From positions 1 through 28,605 of the IMG/VR virus record IMGVR_UViG_3300009079_002276: a DNA stretch of 28,605 bases. One strand, written 5' to 3'. This stretch comes from a virus. Both the position numbers and the translations under genes were made by a program. Positions 17,281-25,024 of the stretch are shown in pieces (positions within the stretch are counted from its first letter, which is position 1; every line of letters starts with the position of its first letter). The notes beneath the pieces were generated by a model. The model did no database searches. It saw only the letters and a list, made by a program, of their open reading frames with translations, and was not told the DNA's origin.

Positions 17281-17786
17281 GTGTAAGGTTGTATTAACTT
17301 TAAAACGTCATCGATGTTTCCACCGTTATTGATGATATAGTTTAAGTGTTTGATTTTTTTAGGATTTGACTTATATTCGTTATATTCGAGATATCTAATA
17401 ATAAACTCATGCTCAACAGATGGTATGAAGGTGTTATTGTGTGCTTGTTTGTCGTGTAAGATTTTATCCGCTAATTTTATGTTTACAGGTATAGCAGAGA
17501 AGCACGTGAGATCATCCGTAAGATCAAACTTTATATCAAGAGCGTTGTTTATAATTACATCAAGTTGCAAGTTATTGTTTGCAGCAATATAACTTTTTGT
17601 TTTGTAGTTGTATTTATCAGTAATTTTTCTATTTAATATTTCAGCAAACTTAAATTTATTATCACATATAATATCTAAATCAGAATTCTTCTCATAGTAA
17701 GGAAAATCCCCAGGAATTTTGATTATACAATAATCATCTAAGCCATCAAAGAGCCAATTAAGATCTACACTAGGTTGATTTAACAT
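17277..17786 (-). CDS. Nucleotidyltransferase-fold protein (169 aa), last gene of the glycan cassette
   Basis: IIKIPGDFPYYEKNSDLDIICD (residues 21-42) has the pol-beta-type nucleotidyltransferase pattern, G-x-x-x-Y...SDxD, with acidic pair Asp36/Asp38. A possible third acid lies in LQLDVII near residue 77. Similar NTase-like proteins sit in bacterial polysaccharide loci and may transfer nucleotidyl or phospho groups. The ATG at 17786 gives a 17-bp overlap with the methyltransferase gene; a GTG at 17819 would overlap by 50 bp. The substrate is unknown. Loss of activity cannot be excluded because the usual GS motif before the acidic pair is not clear. Confidence 0.55.
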   Translation of the reverse strand: MLNQPSVDLNWLFDGLDDYCIIKIPGDFPYYEKNSDLDIICDNKFKFAEILNRKITDKYNYKTKSYIAANNNLQLDVIINNALDIKFDLTDDLTCFSAIPVNIKLADKILHDKQAHNNTFIPSVEHEFIIRYLEYNEYKSNPKKIKHLNYIINNGGNIDDVLKLIQPYT

Positions 17787-18459
17787 ACTTAAAAATGCTA
17801 TTTTCTGTATTTGAACCACCTTTTACTGGACCTACATCCGGAAATTCAGCAATCTCATTTATTTCACCGAGTTTTAAAAGATGGTTGATCTGCTGACGTA
17901 CCGTAGGCATTTGAGAATCATCAAAAATGATTATAGCTCCGTCTTTTAATAATGGTTTTAAATTTAGAAAATCTCTAGCATATGTGGATTTTTCTCCATC
18001 GATATGTGCTGCATCTAACAATAAATGTTTGTTATTATTTACAAATTCCGGAACCACTTTTAAGCAATCACCCTTTAGGAAGGTGAATCTATCAGGAAAC
18101 ATTTCAGTTAGAGCTTCCGCGGCGGCTTCTACATATACTTCTGGGTGTAGGTCTGGACATGGTGGATAATGTTTTGCAATATCATTTGAAATTATTTTGA
18201 TTTTATCGTTGTTGGATAACATAAGAAGTGCAGAGTGACCTCCATTCAAACCTACCTCAAATAGAGTTTCTAACCCTTGTGTGGCGTTAGTGATTCTTTC
18301 CCTTTTCAAAGACGCTTCGTCGCTTAACTCACTATCGTAAAACGGGGGCACGCGTTGTGCATGCTTGTAAAATAAGTTACCCATTAAGACTGGCTCGTAA
18401 CCACGCTCCTCTAGAGATTCTTTTAGTTTAAGATTTAATATTTTTAAGTTGTTTCTCAT
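17770..18459 (-). CDS. Class I SAM-dependent methyltransferase (229 aa)
   Basis: Residues 66-80 (LFEVGLNGGHSALLM) are the SAM-binding motif I with Glu68 and Gly-rich loop. ISNDIA supplies the motif II acid, and LLLDAAHIDGEKSTYARDF followed by GAIIIFDDSQ is typical of the Methyltransf_24 group used in sugar and small-molecule methylation. The length fits a stand-alone enzyme. It overlaps the upstream glycosyltransferase gene by 32 bp and the downstream NTase-like gene by 17 bp, so all three are probably co-translated. In this cassette the likely substrate is a sugar of the phage-directed glycan; that is inference. Confidence 0.8.
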   Translation of the reverse strand: MRNNLKILNLKLKESLEERGYEPVLMGNLFYKHAQRVPPFYDSELSDEASLKRERITNATQGLETLFEVGLNGGHSALLMLSNNDKIKIISNDIAKHYPPCPDLHPEVYVEAAAEALTEMFPDRFTFLKGDCLKVVPEFVNNNKHLLLDAAHIDGEKSTYARDFLNLKPLLKDGAIIIFDDSQMPTVRQQINHLLKLGEINEIAEFPDVGPVKGGSNTENSIFKYVKST

Positions 18460-19165
18460 ATAAGGAAATATTTAAGAGTTTACCTATTAGTGTTGGTGAA
18501 TTTAAGATTACATCTCTAGACATACTGACAATGTTACAGCCTCCATCAGTTAACATTTTATTATAAAGCATAACACAGTAATTATCTGTGATGTCAATAT
18601 TTGTGTCTGTGGTAAATTGTTTAAAATTACGATAATCAATCGGAGCTATTAGTTTACTGTTTAAGCAAAAGCATTCTTGAGGAAATTTATCAGTATGCTC
18701 AATTAATTCTAGCGATCCTAATGTGTTCCATTCTAAAGGTTGGTTTGATGATAATATGACATTTAAACTATTTAAGTATGATGTCATTACTTTACCGCCA
18801 CTCCGGCTAGCCATCAAATTAACTGAATAGTTTGTGCTTGCTTTATAACCAATGAAATCGTACGTCTCTAACAATTTGTAAATGTCGTCAAGTGATTTAA
18901 GCAATATGCAATCAGAATCCATCCATATACCACCATGTTTAGCTAGTAGAGCGACCCTGATGTAATCCGCTACATGAGCTATTTCTTTTAGTTTATATAA
19001 ATTTTTAGGTAGATTGTCTAGGTAGTCAGTTACGTTGCTTCTATTAACTATGTGAACATTAACGTTATCACCAATGTGTTTATATATTGTTTCTCTGCAT
19101 AGCAATATCCAAGCTGGTGTTTCACTAGCCTCGATATTATCCCAGTATAAAAATAAATTATTCAT
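18428..19165 (-). CDS. Capsular-polysaccharide-type glycosyltransferase with DxD (245 aa)
   Basis: The signature ADYIRVALLAKHGGIWMDSD (residues 66-85) with Asp83-x-Asp85 is the hallmark of the GT32 / Caps_synth GT-A group: the helix reading the substrate, then GGxYxDxD binding the metal and nucleotide sugar. The N-terminus (LFLYWDN) fits the first strand of the fold. There is no membrane segment, so it is cytosolic. It follows the ParB-like gene with five bases between them. Donor and acceptor sugars cannot be read from the sequence. Confidence 0.82.
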   Translation of the reverse strand: MNNLFLYWDNIEASETPAWILLCRETIYKHIGDNVNVHIVNRSNVTDYLDNLPKNLYKLKEIAHVADYIRVALLAKHGGIWMDSDCILLKSLDDIYKLLETYDFIGYKASTNYSVNLMASRSGGKVMTSYLNSLNVILSSNQPLEWNTLGSLELIEHTDKFPQECFCLNSKLIAPIDYRNFKQFTTDTNIDITDNYCVMLYNKMLTDGGCNIVSMSRDVILNSPTLIGKLLNISLYEKQLKNIKS

Positions 19166-19170
19166 CGAAT

Positions 19171-20046
19171 CTATATATTAATTACTCTGGTTTGTTTTAT
19201 ATTTAATTTCATTAAAATAGCAATTCTATGTAACCCGTCAACAATTGTATTATTATTTACGATAATAAGTGATTTTTTACCGTCAGCTTTATAGTTTGGG
19301 TCATACGAGTCAATAAGTCTATCAAACGCTTCGCAGAAATGATTTTCTTGCAACTCTTTACCTATGTGTTTATTTACATAATATTGGTACTCAGACTTAT
19401 CTCCCTTTACATATTTGAAGTGAGGTGAGTCTTTAACTTTTATTAAGCCTTTCCCCAAGACATTACATCTCAAGTCTGATATGTTAACTTCTGTTTCTGA
19501 GATGTCTGAAGATCTGACGGTGAGGTGCCACGGGATATGGTAGTCGATGGTATCATATCGACTGTAATAACTTGTATTATTTAAATTAAAATATTTTAAT
19601 AAGTAATCTGTTTGGGATTGATAGTCTGTAGCATGTATAACATGCTCATGGGAAATGCCCCTCGGTAAAGGGTTTATTTGCTGATTTACATTTTTAAATT
19701 TAGGATTATATTTTGATCTTATTCGAGTTTTTAAGTCTGTAATATTCTGGCATTGTATGTGTCTGAATTCACCATCACCAACCATTTGCTCTCGAGGGAT
19801 CAAATTCTTAACTATAATCACCATACATTTCTGAGGAGCGGTATGTAAGTATTTTGATTTAGATTTAAGATGTCCCCAAGGTACTGTGTCGCACTCGTAT
19901 ACATCTCTAATAAAAGATTCTGTGTTAGTGAAAGAGTGATATTTTAATCTAACAACTTGAAAATTAGAATCGATAGCAATTTCATCAACAATTTCTGGTA
20001 CACAATTTAAACCATTGCCCCAAATAATTAGTATGTCATACCTCAT
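19171..20046 (-). CDS. Unknown N-terminal domain fused to a ParB/Srx-like C-terminal domain (291 aa)
   Basis: The C-terminal ~100 residues contain ISDLRCNVLGKGLIKVKDSP, a run of helices (EYQYYVNKHIGKEL...FDRLIDSY) and SLIIVNNNTIVDGLHRIAIL. The VDGxHR signature is the ParB/sulfiredoxin-like active-site loop. The N-terminal part (LIIWGNGLNCVPEIVDEIA; GISHEHVIHATDYQSQTDYL) belongs to no family I can name; the HEHVIHATD block looks like an active-site segment. The gene lies inside a glycosyltransferase cassette, starting in a TAATG overlap with the fucosyltransferase gene. ParB-fold proteins in polysaccharide loci are usually not partitioning proteins; a kinase- or transferase-like role is possible but unproven. 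Confidence 0.6.
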   Translation of the reverse strand: MRYDILIIWGNGLNCVPEIVDEIAIDSNFQVVRLKYHSFTNTESFIRDVYECDTVPWGHLKSKSKYLHTAPQKCMVIIVKNLIPREQMVGDGEFRHIQCQNITDLKTRIRSKYNPKFKNVNQQINPLPRGISHEHVIHATDYQSQTDYLLKYFNLNNTSYYSRYDTIDYHIPWHLTVRSSDISETEVNISDLRCNVLGKGLIKVKDSPHFKYVKGDKSEYQYYVNKHIGKELQENHFCEAFDRLIDSYDPNYKADGKKSLIIVNNNTIVDGLHRIAILMKLNIKQTRVINI

Positions 20047-20798
20047 TATATTTCAATCCAATCTGCTGGAATTAAATCATCAGCATTCATATCTGGGTCT
20101 ACGAACCATTTACCTGGAACTATAACTTTCTTATGCATATCATTACTTAGCCATGCACCCCACCAGCTCAAGCTGCTATTCGCTATTATGTTGCTAGAAC
20201 ACTTTGACATCATGTAAATGATTGAGTCAGCATTTGCTTCGCTTGAGAATACAAACCTATCACCAGTAAAAACTGACTTGCACCAATCAATATCATCTGA
20301 AAATATTAAAAACCTGTCACAATCTACCATCTTCATCGCTTGATCGTAGTAGTCGATGTCTAAGTTTAGATGGTAGTGTTTTAGTTTTGTATAATCACCT
20401 CTTCTCACATGCAAAGAACATAATTGATCGAGCGCTAGATCATCATGACTAACGTGATCAAAACAAAAAGAATCAAGTATAACGCCTCTATTGTGTTCAA
20501 AATATTTATGTGATTGAAAATATCCACTCAAGACACAATCAGTCAAATTGTGAGGTATGCTGTCATACTGAAATCTAGGCTCAGTGTACCTGTTACTTGG
20601 CACAGCATCATTAATCGTCAATTTAGTGAAGATGGTACTTAGATATGTGTTTGGAGACTCTCCTTGACTGGCATGCCAGCTGTTTATTAAGGGTTTGGAT
20701 ATTATAAACTCCTGAGATGTATCTGTTGCATGAGAAATCCCCGCAGCTAACTGAAATAACTGATTGCCGAGACCACCCTTCAATAAACTCGCGATCAT
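20046..20798 (-). CDS. GT11-family alpha-1,2-fucosyltransferase-like enzyme (250 aa)
   Basis: The N-terminal GGLGNQLFQ (residues 8-16), the LHVRRGDY motif (129-136) that binds GDP-sugar, and SSLSWWGAWLS near residue 205 are the three conserved GT11 blocks. The protein should transfer fucose (or a related sugar) from GDP-fucose in alpha-1,2 linkage to a galactose-type acceptor in the cytosol. The ATG immediately follows the TAG of the GT25-like gene (TAGATG), so translation is likely coupled. No GDP-fucose synthesis genes are in the window, so the donor must come from the host or another locus. Confidence 0.9.
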   Translation of the reverse strand: MIASLLKGGLGNQLFQLAAGISHATDTSQEFIISKPLINSWHASQGESPNTYLSTIFTKLTINDAVPSNRYTEPRFQYDSIPHNLTDCVLSGYFQSHKYFEHNRGVILDSFCFDHVSHDDLALDQLCSLHVRRGDYTKLKHYHLNLDIDYYDQAMKMVDCDRFLIFSDDIDWCKSVFTGDRFVFSSEANADSIIYMMSKCSSNIIANSSLSWWGAWLSNDMHKKVIVPGKWFVDPDMNADDLIPADWIEI

Positions 20799-21431
20799 CT
20801 AGCAATTATACGCTACTTTTCTACCCTCAATATCACTAAAATCATCTAGCTGTTTTCCACATCTAGTCAAGAACCATGAGTCCTTGCTTTGGAATTTTTT
20901 CCAAACTTGATCACAAGCCCACAATTGTGGTCTAGAACCACTCATCAACCGCTCCACACTCTCTTGAAACACAGGCAATAACACATCACAAAAATCAACA
21001 TTGATTATATATCCGCATGTTGTTTGTATATTCTCACCCCTCATGAGCAAGTCACACACTGGGTATGTACATCCATATCTCTCATTAAACGCAACTTGAC
21101 ACACATCAAAATTTTTATGATTTTGAAATAATCGAGATATGCGTAAGTCTATCTCCAATGAATTGAGTGTAGGTTTAAAGTCATCCTCCAAAACGATAAC
21201 ATATTTAAATCCGTTTTGTTTCGCATGATCGTAAACTGATATGTGTGACAGCGTACAACCGGATGCGCGCTTCCCAGCAGTTCCATGTCCTGTTGTGTCA
21301 GTTGCGCTCATTCGCGTGTATTCACCTTCACATGCCTTAAAAGCAGGCAACACATTGGACAATACATGTTCGTTCCTGTCTGTGCGTTTATCAAGATTTA
21401 TATAATATAAGTGATCTATATTGCTGTTCAT
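20799..21431 (-). CDS. GT25-family LPS-type glycosyltransferase (210 aa)
   Basis: INLDKRTDR (11-19), GCTLSHISVYDHA (58-70) and VIVLEDDF (78-85, with Glu82-Asp83-Asp84) are the standard GT25 landmarks found in LOS/LPS galactosyltransferases. The protein is cytosolic and its length is near the family norm. Its ATG overlaps the stop of the upstream gene as TGATG. The acceptor is unknown. With GT11, GT2 and Caps_synth-type neighbours it probably builds one branched oligosaccharide. Confidence 0.88.
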   Translation of the reverse strand: MNSNIDHLYYINLDKRTDRNEHVLSNVLPAFKACEGEYTRMSATDTTGHGTAGKRASGCTLSHISVYDHAKQNGFKYVIVLEDDFKPTLNSLEIDLRISRLFQNHKNFDVCQVAFNERYGCTYPVCDLLMRGENIQTTCGYIINVDFCDVLLPVFQESVERLMSGSRPQLWACDQVWKKFQSKDSWFLTRCGKQLDDFSDIEGRKVAYNC

Positions 21432-22174
21432 CAGAATGAATATTTGTCAATTGTTCCAGTTTGCCGGTTTGTTAGATTGACAGGTGAGTGATATAAATGA
21501 ACAGCAACACTATTACAATTACTCACTATTTTAGTGTCTGGATATTTCTCTAGAATTTTATCACACAAAGCCTTCTCCTCACCTCCCCACCCTACAATAT
21601 CTTCGAAGCCACCAACACCTTTAAAATGTTCTGTTTTAACTGAAAAATTACCACCGTATGGAAAATCACTTGACCACTGCTTATTGTATGTCATCGCGCT
21701 ACCCTCGACATGTCGATCCGGTCCGATCCATCCACTGTCTTCACACTCTTTCATGAGCTGTTTGTAGCTCAAGCTATCATTTTGTATGGAATTTAATGAG
21801 TGGTGAGTCGTATTATACACAGGTCCGAAGATAATATTATTTTCCAAATCTGGATCTGCATGATGATCCGCAAACCTGCTCGTCAAAACACAATCACCAT
21901 TTGTAAACAATACGCGATCACCTGTGGATAAATTCATTACTGCATCCTTCCAGTTAGAAGCTAGTGTATATTTATCAGCTTTGCTTCGCGAATTGGACCA
22001 CACCTTTACATCATATTGCTTGATTAAATCCAGGGAACCATCAGTGCTTTGATCGTCCGCAACAATTATTTCAATTTCATCACAGAACTTACACTTCATG
22101 TTGATTGCACTGTCTAGACAGTGCTTTAATCTAGTCCTTTGGTTGTACGATGATATTATAACACTAATCTTCAT
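21431..22174 (-). CDS. GT2/GT27-like glycosyltransferase with galactosyltransferase C-terminal domain (247 aa)
   Basis: The N-terminus SVIISSYNQRTRL and IIVADDQSTDGS (37-48) mark a GT-A, GT2-type fold; FTNGDC near residue 92 stands in for the DxD. The C-terminal FPYGGNFSVKTEHFKGVGGF followed by WGGEEKALC is the Glyco_transf_7C-type block (galactosyltransferase, WGxED-like) known from polysaccharide polymerases and polypeptide GalNAc-transferases. It overlaps its upstream neighbour by ATGA. A Gal or GalNAc donor is suggested by the C-terminal block but not proven. Confidence 0.85.
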   Translation of the reverse strand: MKISVIISSYNQRTRLKHCLDSAINMKCKFCDEIEIIVADDQSTDGSLDLIKQYDVKVWSNSRSKADKYTLASNWKDAVMNLSTGDRVLFTNGDCVLTSRFADHHADPDLENNIIFGPVYNTTHHSLNSIQNDSLSYKQLMKECEDSGWIGPDRHVEGSAMTYNKQWSSDFPYGGNFSVKTEHFKGVGGFEDIVGWGGEEKALCDKILEKYPDTKIVSNCNSVAVHLYHSPVNLTNRQTGTIDKYSF

Positions 22175-22950
22175 GGTTTGATATTCTTTAAAAAATCTAT
22201 TACCTGTTGTTTACTATCTTCAGGTTGTTCGTTACTGCAAACATTGATACCATATCTATCATGAAACGTCTTCACTCCATGAATAAAATTGTCCTTCCAC
22301 TCCTCATCATTCCGAATTTTACTCTCAACAAGATCCGGATCTTGGTCACCAATAAAATCACTACTGTTTTCAATATCTGCGAACCATCTGAACGGAGGGT
22401 GGTGACCTGCTTGAATGATTCTCATAGTATGGTCAACATGTTCCATTGCATTCTTATAAACATCATCCATTAAACCACACTCATCTATAACTTCACTTGT
22501 ATAATAACTAACCGCACCAGTAACATTATGGTATAGGGCCATCTTGATGTCCTTGTAGTCTATCAATAATTTAACGGCAGGTACATCCAATCTCATGTTG
22601 GCATCCCCATGCAAACAAAAATTGAAATGTTTCACACCACTGAGCTCCGCTAGCTTGATATACTGGCTCGTGACATGTTCATTTTTAAAAACAACATCAT
22701 CCTCTACTATAAACAGATTGTCACAATTACTTTCGATTAAGTTTCTGATAGCTATATTCTTAGATTCACCAACTCCGAGGTTCTTGTCATTGTTTATGAT
22801 TTGATAATCTCCCTTAGGTATCTCATCAGACCCATCATTAACAACAACGAGTTGTTCAAATTTCGCGCTGTGTGTGTCGAGTACTGAATTAATACAGCGC
22901 TCGAACATAGGAACTCTATCACATGTAATTATTGCAATTCCGGTAGTCAT
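22171..22950 (-). CDS. GT2-like glycosyltransferase, first gene of the glycan cassette (259 aa)
   Basis: Starts MTTGIAIITCDRVPMF; LVVVNDGSDE is the nucleotide-binding strand, GVGESKNIAIRNL the conserved helix of GT2-type enzymes, and FIVEDDVVF the DxD-type metal site. HVDHTMRIIQAGHHPP is a probable acceptor-side motif. I use the ATG at 22950; a TTG at 22986 would add 12 hydrophobic residues but would read through the -10 region. A sigma70-type promoter ends seven bases before this ATG, and no other clear promoter is seen before 17277, so it probably drives all eight cassette genes. Confidence 0.82.
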   Translation of the reverse strand: MTTGIAIITCDRVPMFERCINSVLDTHSAKFEQLVVVNDGSDEIPKGDYQIINNDKNLGVGESKNIAIRNLIESNCDNLFIVEDDVVFKNEHVTSQYIKLAELSGVKHFNFCLHGDANMRLDVPAVKLLIDYKDIKMALYHNVTGAVSYYTSEVIDECGLMDDVYKNAMEHVDHTMRIIQAGHHPPFRWFADIENSSDFIGDQDPDLVESKIRNDEEWKDNFIHGVKTFHDRYGINVCSNEQPEDSKQQVIDFLKNIKP

Positions 22951-22957
22951 CAATAAT

Positions 22958-22986
22958 ATTATAGTGTATAACCCACTTAAAATCAA
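22958..22986 (-). promoter_or_regulatory. Sigma70-type promoter TTGATT-N17-TATAAT for the glycan cassette, 7 nt before ATG
   Basis: On the minus strand -35 TTGATT is at 22986-22981, then a 17-bp spacer, TATAAT at 22963-22958, seven bases and the ATG at 22950. The -35 shares two bases with the plus-strand late octamer of phoH, so the two promoters cannot be bound independently. Confidence 0.75.
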
Positions 22987-22992
22987 TAAATA
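22985..22992 (+). promoter_or_regulatory. Late-type octamer AATAAATA, 6 nt before the phoH ATG
   Basis: AATAAATA on the plus strand, six bases (TAATTA), then the ATG at 22999. It matches the NATAAATA late form. There is no Shine-Dalgarno. It overlaps the divergent sigma70-type -35. Confidence 0.55.
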
Positions 22993-22998
22993 TAATTA

Positions 22999-23757
22999 AT
23001 GACAAAACGAAAATCCTCATATAAACGATCATCTTCAAAGAACCGCAAGGATGCAGACATTGAAGAGATACCCGAGATTATAACACGCAACTCAATGGAC
23101 CGGAATTTCAAAATACAAACCAAATATGAATTAACAGATGTACATAAAAGCTTCGTTGAGTTGTGTTTTTGTAATGATACAAAAATTGCATTTATAGATG
23201 GCCCGGCTGGTACAGCGAAAACATACTGTGCTGCTTACGCTGGATTGAATCTACTAAAATCACATCGTGTAGATGAGATTGTTTACATAAGAAGTATAAT
23301 AGAGAGCGCTAGTAAGAGTATGGGGAGCCTCCCGGGAGAAGTGGATGATAAATTTCTCCCATGGACATTACCTTTACAGGAGAAACTAAGTGAATTGATA
23401 TCAAGCTCCACGATATCAACACTGTTCTCAACGAATACAATAAAAGCCATCCCGGTCAATTATGTTAGAGGTCTTACATTTAAAGACAGTCTAGTGATTG
23501 TTGATGAAGCTCAGAACTTAACCAGGAGTGAATTGATAACAATTCTAACGAGATTTGGTGAAGATAGTAAAATGTTAGTTATCGGTGATACATTGCAGAG
23601 TGATATTAACGGAAAGAGCGGTTTTAGCGATATATATAACAAGTTCAATGATATAGAGAGTGAGCAAAATGGAGTTTTTTGCTTTAAATTTGAGAATAAG
23701 GATATTTTAAGGAGTCAAATGTTGAAATTTATAGTTAAAAAGTTGGGATCGAAGTAA
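22999..23757 (+). CDS. phoH: PhoH-like P-loop ATPase (252 aa)
   Basis: Walker A GPAGTAKT (68-75), the PhoH-specific SLPGEVDDKFLPW (110-122), and Walker B VIVDEAQN (166-173), followed by ILTRFGEDSKMLVIGD (sensor I region). The N-terminal ~30 residues are very basic and serine-rich (TKRKSSYKRSSSKNRK) and may bind nucleic acid. PhoH genes are common in marine phages; the cellular role is debated (ATP-dependent RNA/DNA helicase-like or phosphate-related). It is one of only three plus-strand genes here. The gene after it starts eight bases past the stop. Confidence 0.92.
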   Translation: MTKRKSSYKRSSSKNRKDADIEEIPEIITRNSMDRNFKIQTKYELTDVHKSFVELCFCNDTKIAFIDGPAGTAKTYCAAYAGLNLLKSHRVDEIVYIRSIIESASKSMGSLPGEVDDKFLPWTLPLQEKLSELISSSTISTLFSTNTIKAIPVNYVRGLTFKDSLVIVDEAQNLTRSELITILTRFGEDSKMLVIGDTLQSDINGKSGFSDIYNKFNDIESEQNGVFCFKFENKDILRSQMLKFIVKKLGSK

Positions 23758-23765
23758 ATATTATT

Positions 23766-24044
23766 GTGAAGTTTGATATATTAGTTAATGAGATATTGAG
23801 AAAGGATGTAAAGGTTGGGGATGATATTGAAAATATAAACCCAGACTGTGAGCATTATAAGACAAAAGGAAAAGTCAAGAAAGTTGTCTCAAGACCAGAA
23901 GAGAATAGTGAGAAGGTAAAAAATAAACACAATGTACCTGGTAGTGACATTGAGTATGAGGTAACAAACAGCACCAAAAATGCTGAACCGGGTGATAAAC
24001 TCAAAAAGAGTTTAGATCAGATTAAAATTAAATCAAAAACTTGA
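23766..24044 (+). CDS. Small phage protein (92 aa), function unknown
   Basis: Starts with GTG at 23766 (KFDILVNEILRKDVKVGDD), eight bases after phoH ends. The middle reads INPDCEHYKTKGKVKKVVSRPE and then GSDIEYEVTNSTKNAEPGDKLKKSLDQI. This layout of two short strands around a CxHY turn and a YxVTN strand looks like a small beta-barrel and recurs, as I remember, among marine phage proteins of unknown role. The linker between the strands is highly charged. Its last 17 bases overlap the 3' end of the convergent gene. Confidence 0.62.
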   Translation: MKFDILVNEILRKDVKVGDDIENINPDCEHYKTKGKVKKVVSRPEENSEKVKNKHNVPGSDIEYEVTNSTKNAEPGDKLKKSLDQIKIKSKT

Positions 24045-24282
24045 GAGCTTTTTGAAATTCTTTTAACACTTTCTTAGGATCACGCTCTTCTCTACTAAGA
24101 ACTTGATTACCATCATTATCTTCGGTGTAAATAGCCTTTGATTGTGATTGGAATTCACGTTTAAAACTCTCAACAAACTCGTCACTAAGCTTTAATTTTG
24201 ATGGATATCTCTCTCTAACTACGGTTTTGTGTATACCAAAGTTTTCAAAAACGTTATCGATGGTCTCATTAAAATTCTTCAT
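24028..24282 (-). CDS. Small charged protein (84 aa), function unknown
   Basis: MKNFNETIDNVFENFG... is probably mostly helical, with a conserved-looking FKREFQSQSKAIYTEDNDGN middle and a coiled C-terminus (DPKKVLKEFQKALKFLI). No motif or family is recognised. Its ATG lies five bases after a TATAAATA octamer, whose last bases also form the stop codon of the upstream kinase-like gene. So it can be transcribed late independently of that gene. It converges on the phoH operon. Confidence 0.6.
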   Translation of the reverse strand: MKNFNETIDNVFENFGIHKTVVRERYPSKLKLSDEFVESFKREFQSQSKAIYTEDNDGNQVLSREERDPKKVLKEFQKALKFLI

Positions 24283-24286
24283 GTAA

Positions 24287-24991
24287 TTATTTATAGATAT
24301 TGAAGTCTACATCACCCTTTTCGCTCAAATCTGGTACAGGCATACCAAATTCATCATAAATTGACGATGCATCCACAAGAGTTTCATCTTCTCCAAACAT
24401 ATTACCCTTATCATTCAAATAAAACTCTAACATTTTGATTCTCTCCTCAGTAGTACCAAAGATCTCAATTAATGCAGCACGGTCTTCCTTAGGAAAAAAT
24501 CTTTCATCATCTTTCGCCCAGCTACTGTACATAGCTTTGAAAAAATTATCAATTTCTGAGATAAACTCAGCGTCTGTCTCTCGGACACCATCGTCTTCTA
24601 TATCATTCTGCGCAACATTAGTGATTGGTATAATTAGAACTATATCCAACATCTTCATGGACTCTCTAACTATAGGTATGCATTTCTCAACAAAGAGTTC
24701 ATCAATATCTCCTACATTTTTATGAAAAGCCCACATGGAATGCACTAAATTATCGATCGGACATCTATCAAAGATTATATGATCTGTATCACTATATCCC
24801 TGCATGTTGTCAATCATATGATTGAGTATATTCCATTGAGTCTCTTTGTTTGTATCTTTACTGTGGTTGTCCTTCGGTAGTATATCTCTATATGACTCCT
24901 TTGGAGTGGTGTACATATCCCAATGTTCTAAGAAACTTTTAAGTAATGTACTTTTACCTTGTGCGGCAGTCCCGGAAATAGCTAATCTCAT
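24287..24991 (-). CDS. P-loop NTPase, deoxynucleotide/NadR-kinase-like (234 aa)
   Basis: Walker A GTAAQGKST (7-15) directly at the N-terminus and HIIFDRCPIDNLVH near residues 71-84 (the DR-x-x-x-D catalytic segment) are as in NadR, AAA_28 and thymidylate-kinase-like proteins. A LVIIPIT-like strand follows, then ERIKMLEFYL. It probably phosphorylates a small substrate such as a nucleotide; the exact substrate is not evident. The length is typical. It stands 33 bp downstream of queE. No convincing promoter is seen in that gap; it may be read through from the queD-queE transcript. Confidence 0.75.
   Translation of the reverse strand: MRLAISGTAAQGKSTLLKSFLEHWDMYTTPKESYRDILPKDNHSKDTNKETQWNILNHMIDNMQGYSDTDHIIFDRCPIDNLVHSMWAFHKNVGDIDELFVEKCIPIVRESMKMLDIVLIIPITNVAQNDIEDDGVRETDAEFISEIDNFFKAMYSSWAKDDERFFPKEDRAALIEIFGTTEERIKMLEFYLNDKGNMFGEDETLVDASSIYDEFGMPVPDLSEKGDVDFNIYK
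24288..24295 (-). promoter_or_regulatory. Late promoter TATAAATA embedded in the stop codon of the kinase-like gene
   Basis: The minus strand reads TAT AAA TAA as the last codons (Tyr-Lys-stop) of the upstream gene; the octamer TATAAATA lies inside them and ends five bases before the ATG at 24282. It is an exact late consensus. Confidence 0.65.
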
Positions 24992-25024
24992 ATGTCTACT
25001 TAATATATAGCATGTTTATTTCAA

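Noticed and set aside
17608-17615. GATAAATA inside the NTase-like gene (similar copies near 20465 and 21969)
   Set aside because: It matches NATAAATA but lies mid-gene with no downstream start. It shows that the degenerate octamer alone is not enough and that placement matters.
22950-22986. TTG start at 22986 for the first glycosyltransferase
   Set aside because: It would place the coding start within the -35 box of the TTGATT-N17-TATAAT promoter; the ATG at 22950 begins the conserved GT2 strand.
24020-24060. Bidirectional terminator at the convergent gene ends
   Set aside because: A- and T-runs flank the overlap, but I could not find a stem with more than a few pairs.
24992-25024. Promoter for the kinase-like gene
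   Set aside because: TTGAAA and TATATT occur, but only 11 bp apart, and AATAAACA is a mismatch to the late octamer; no convincing promoter.
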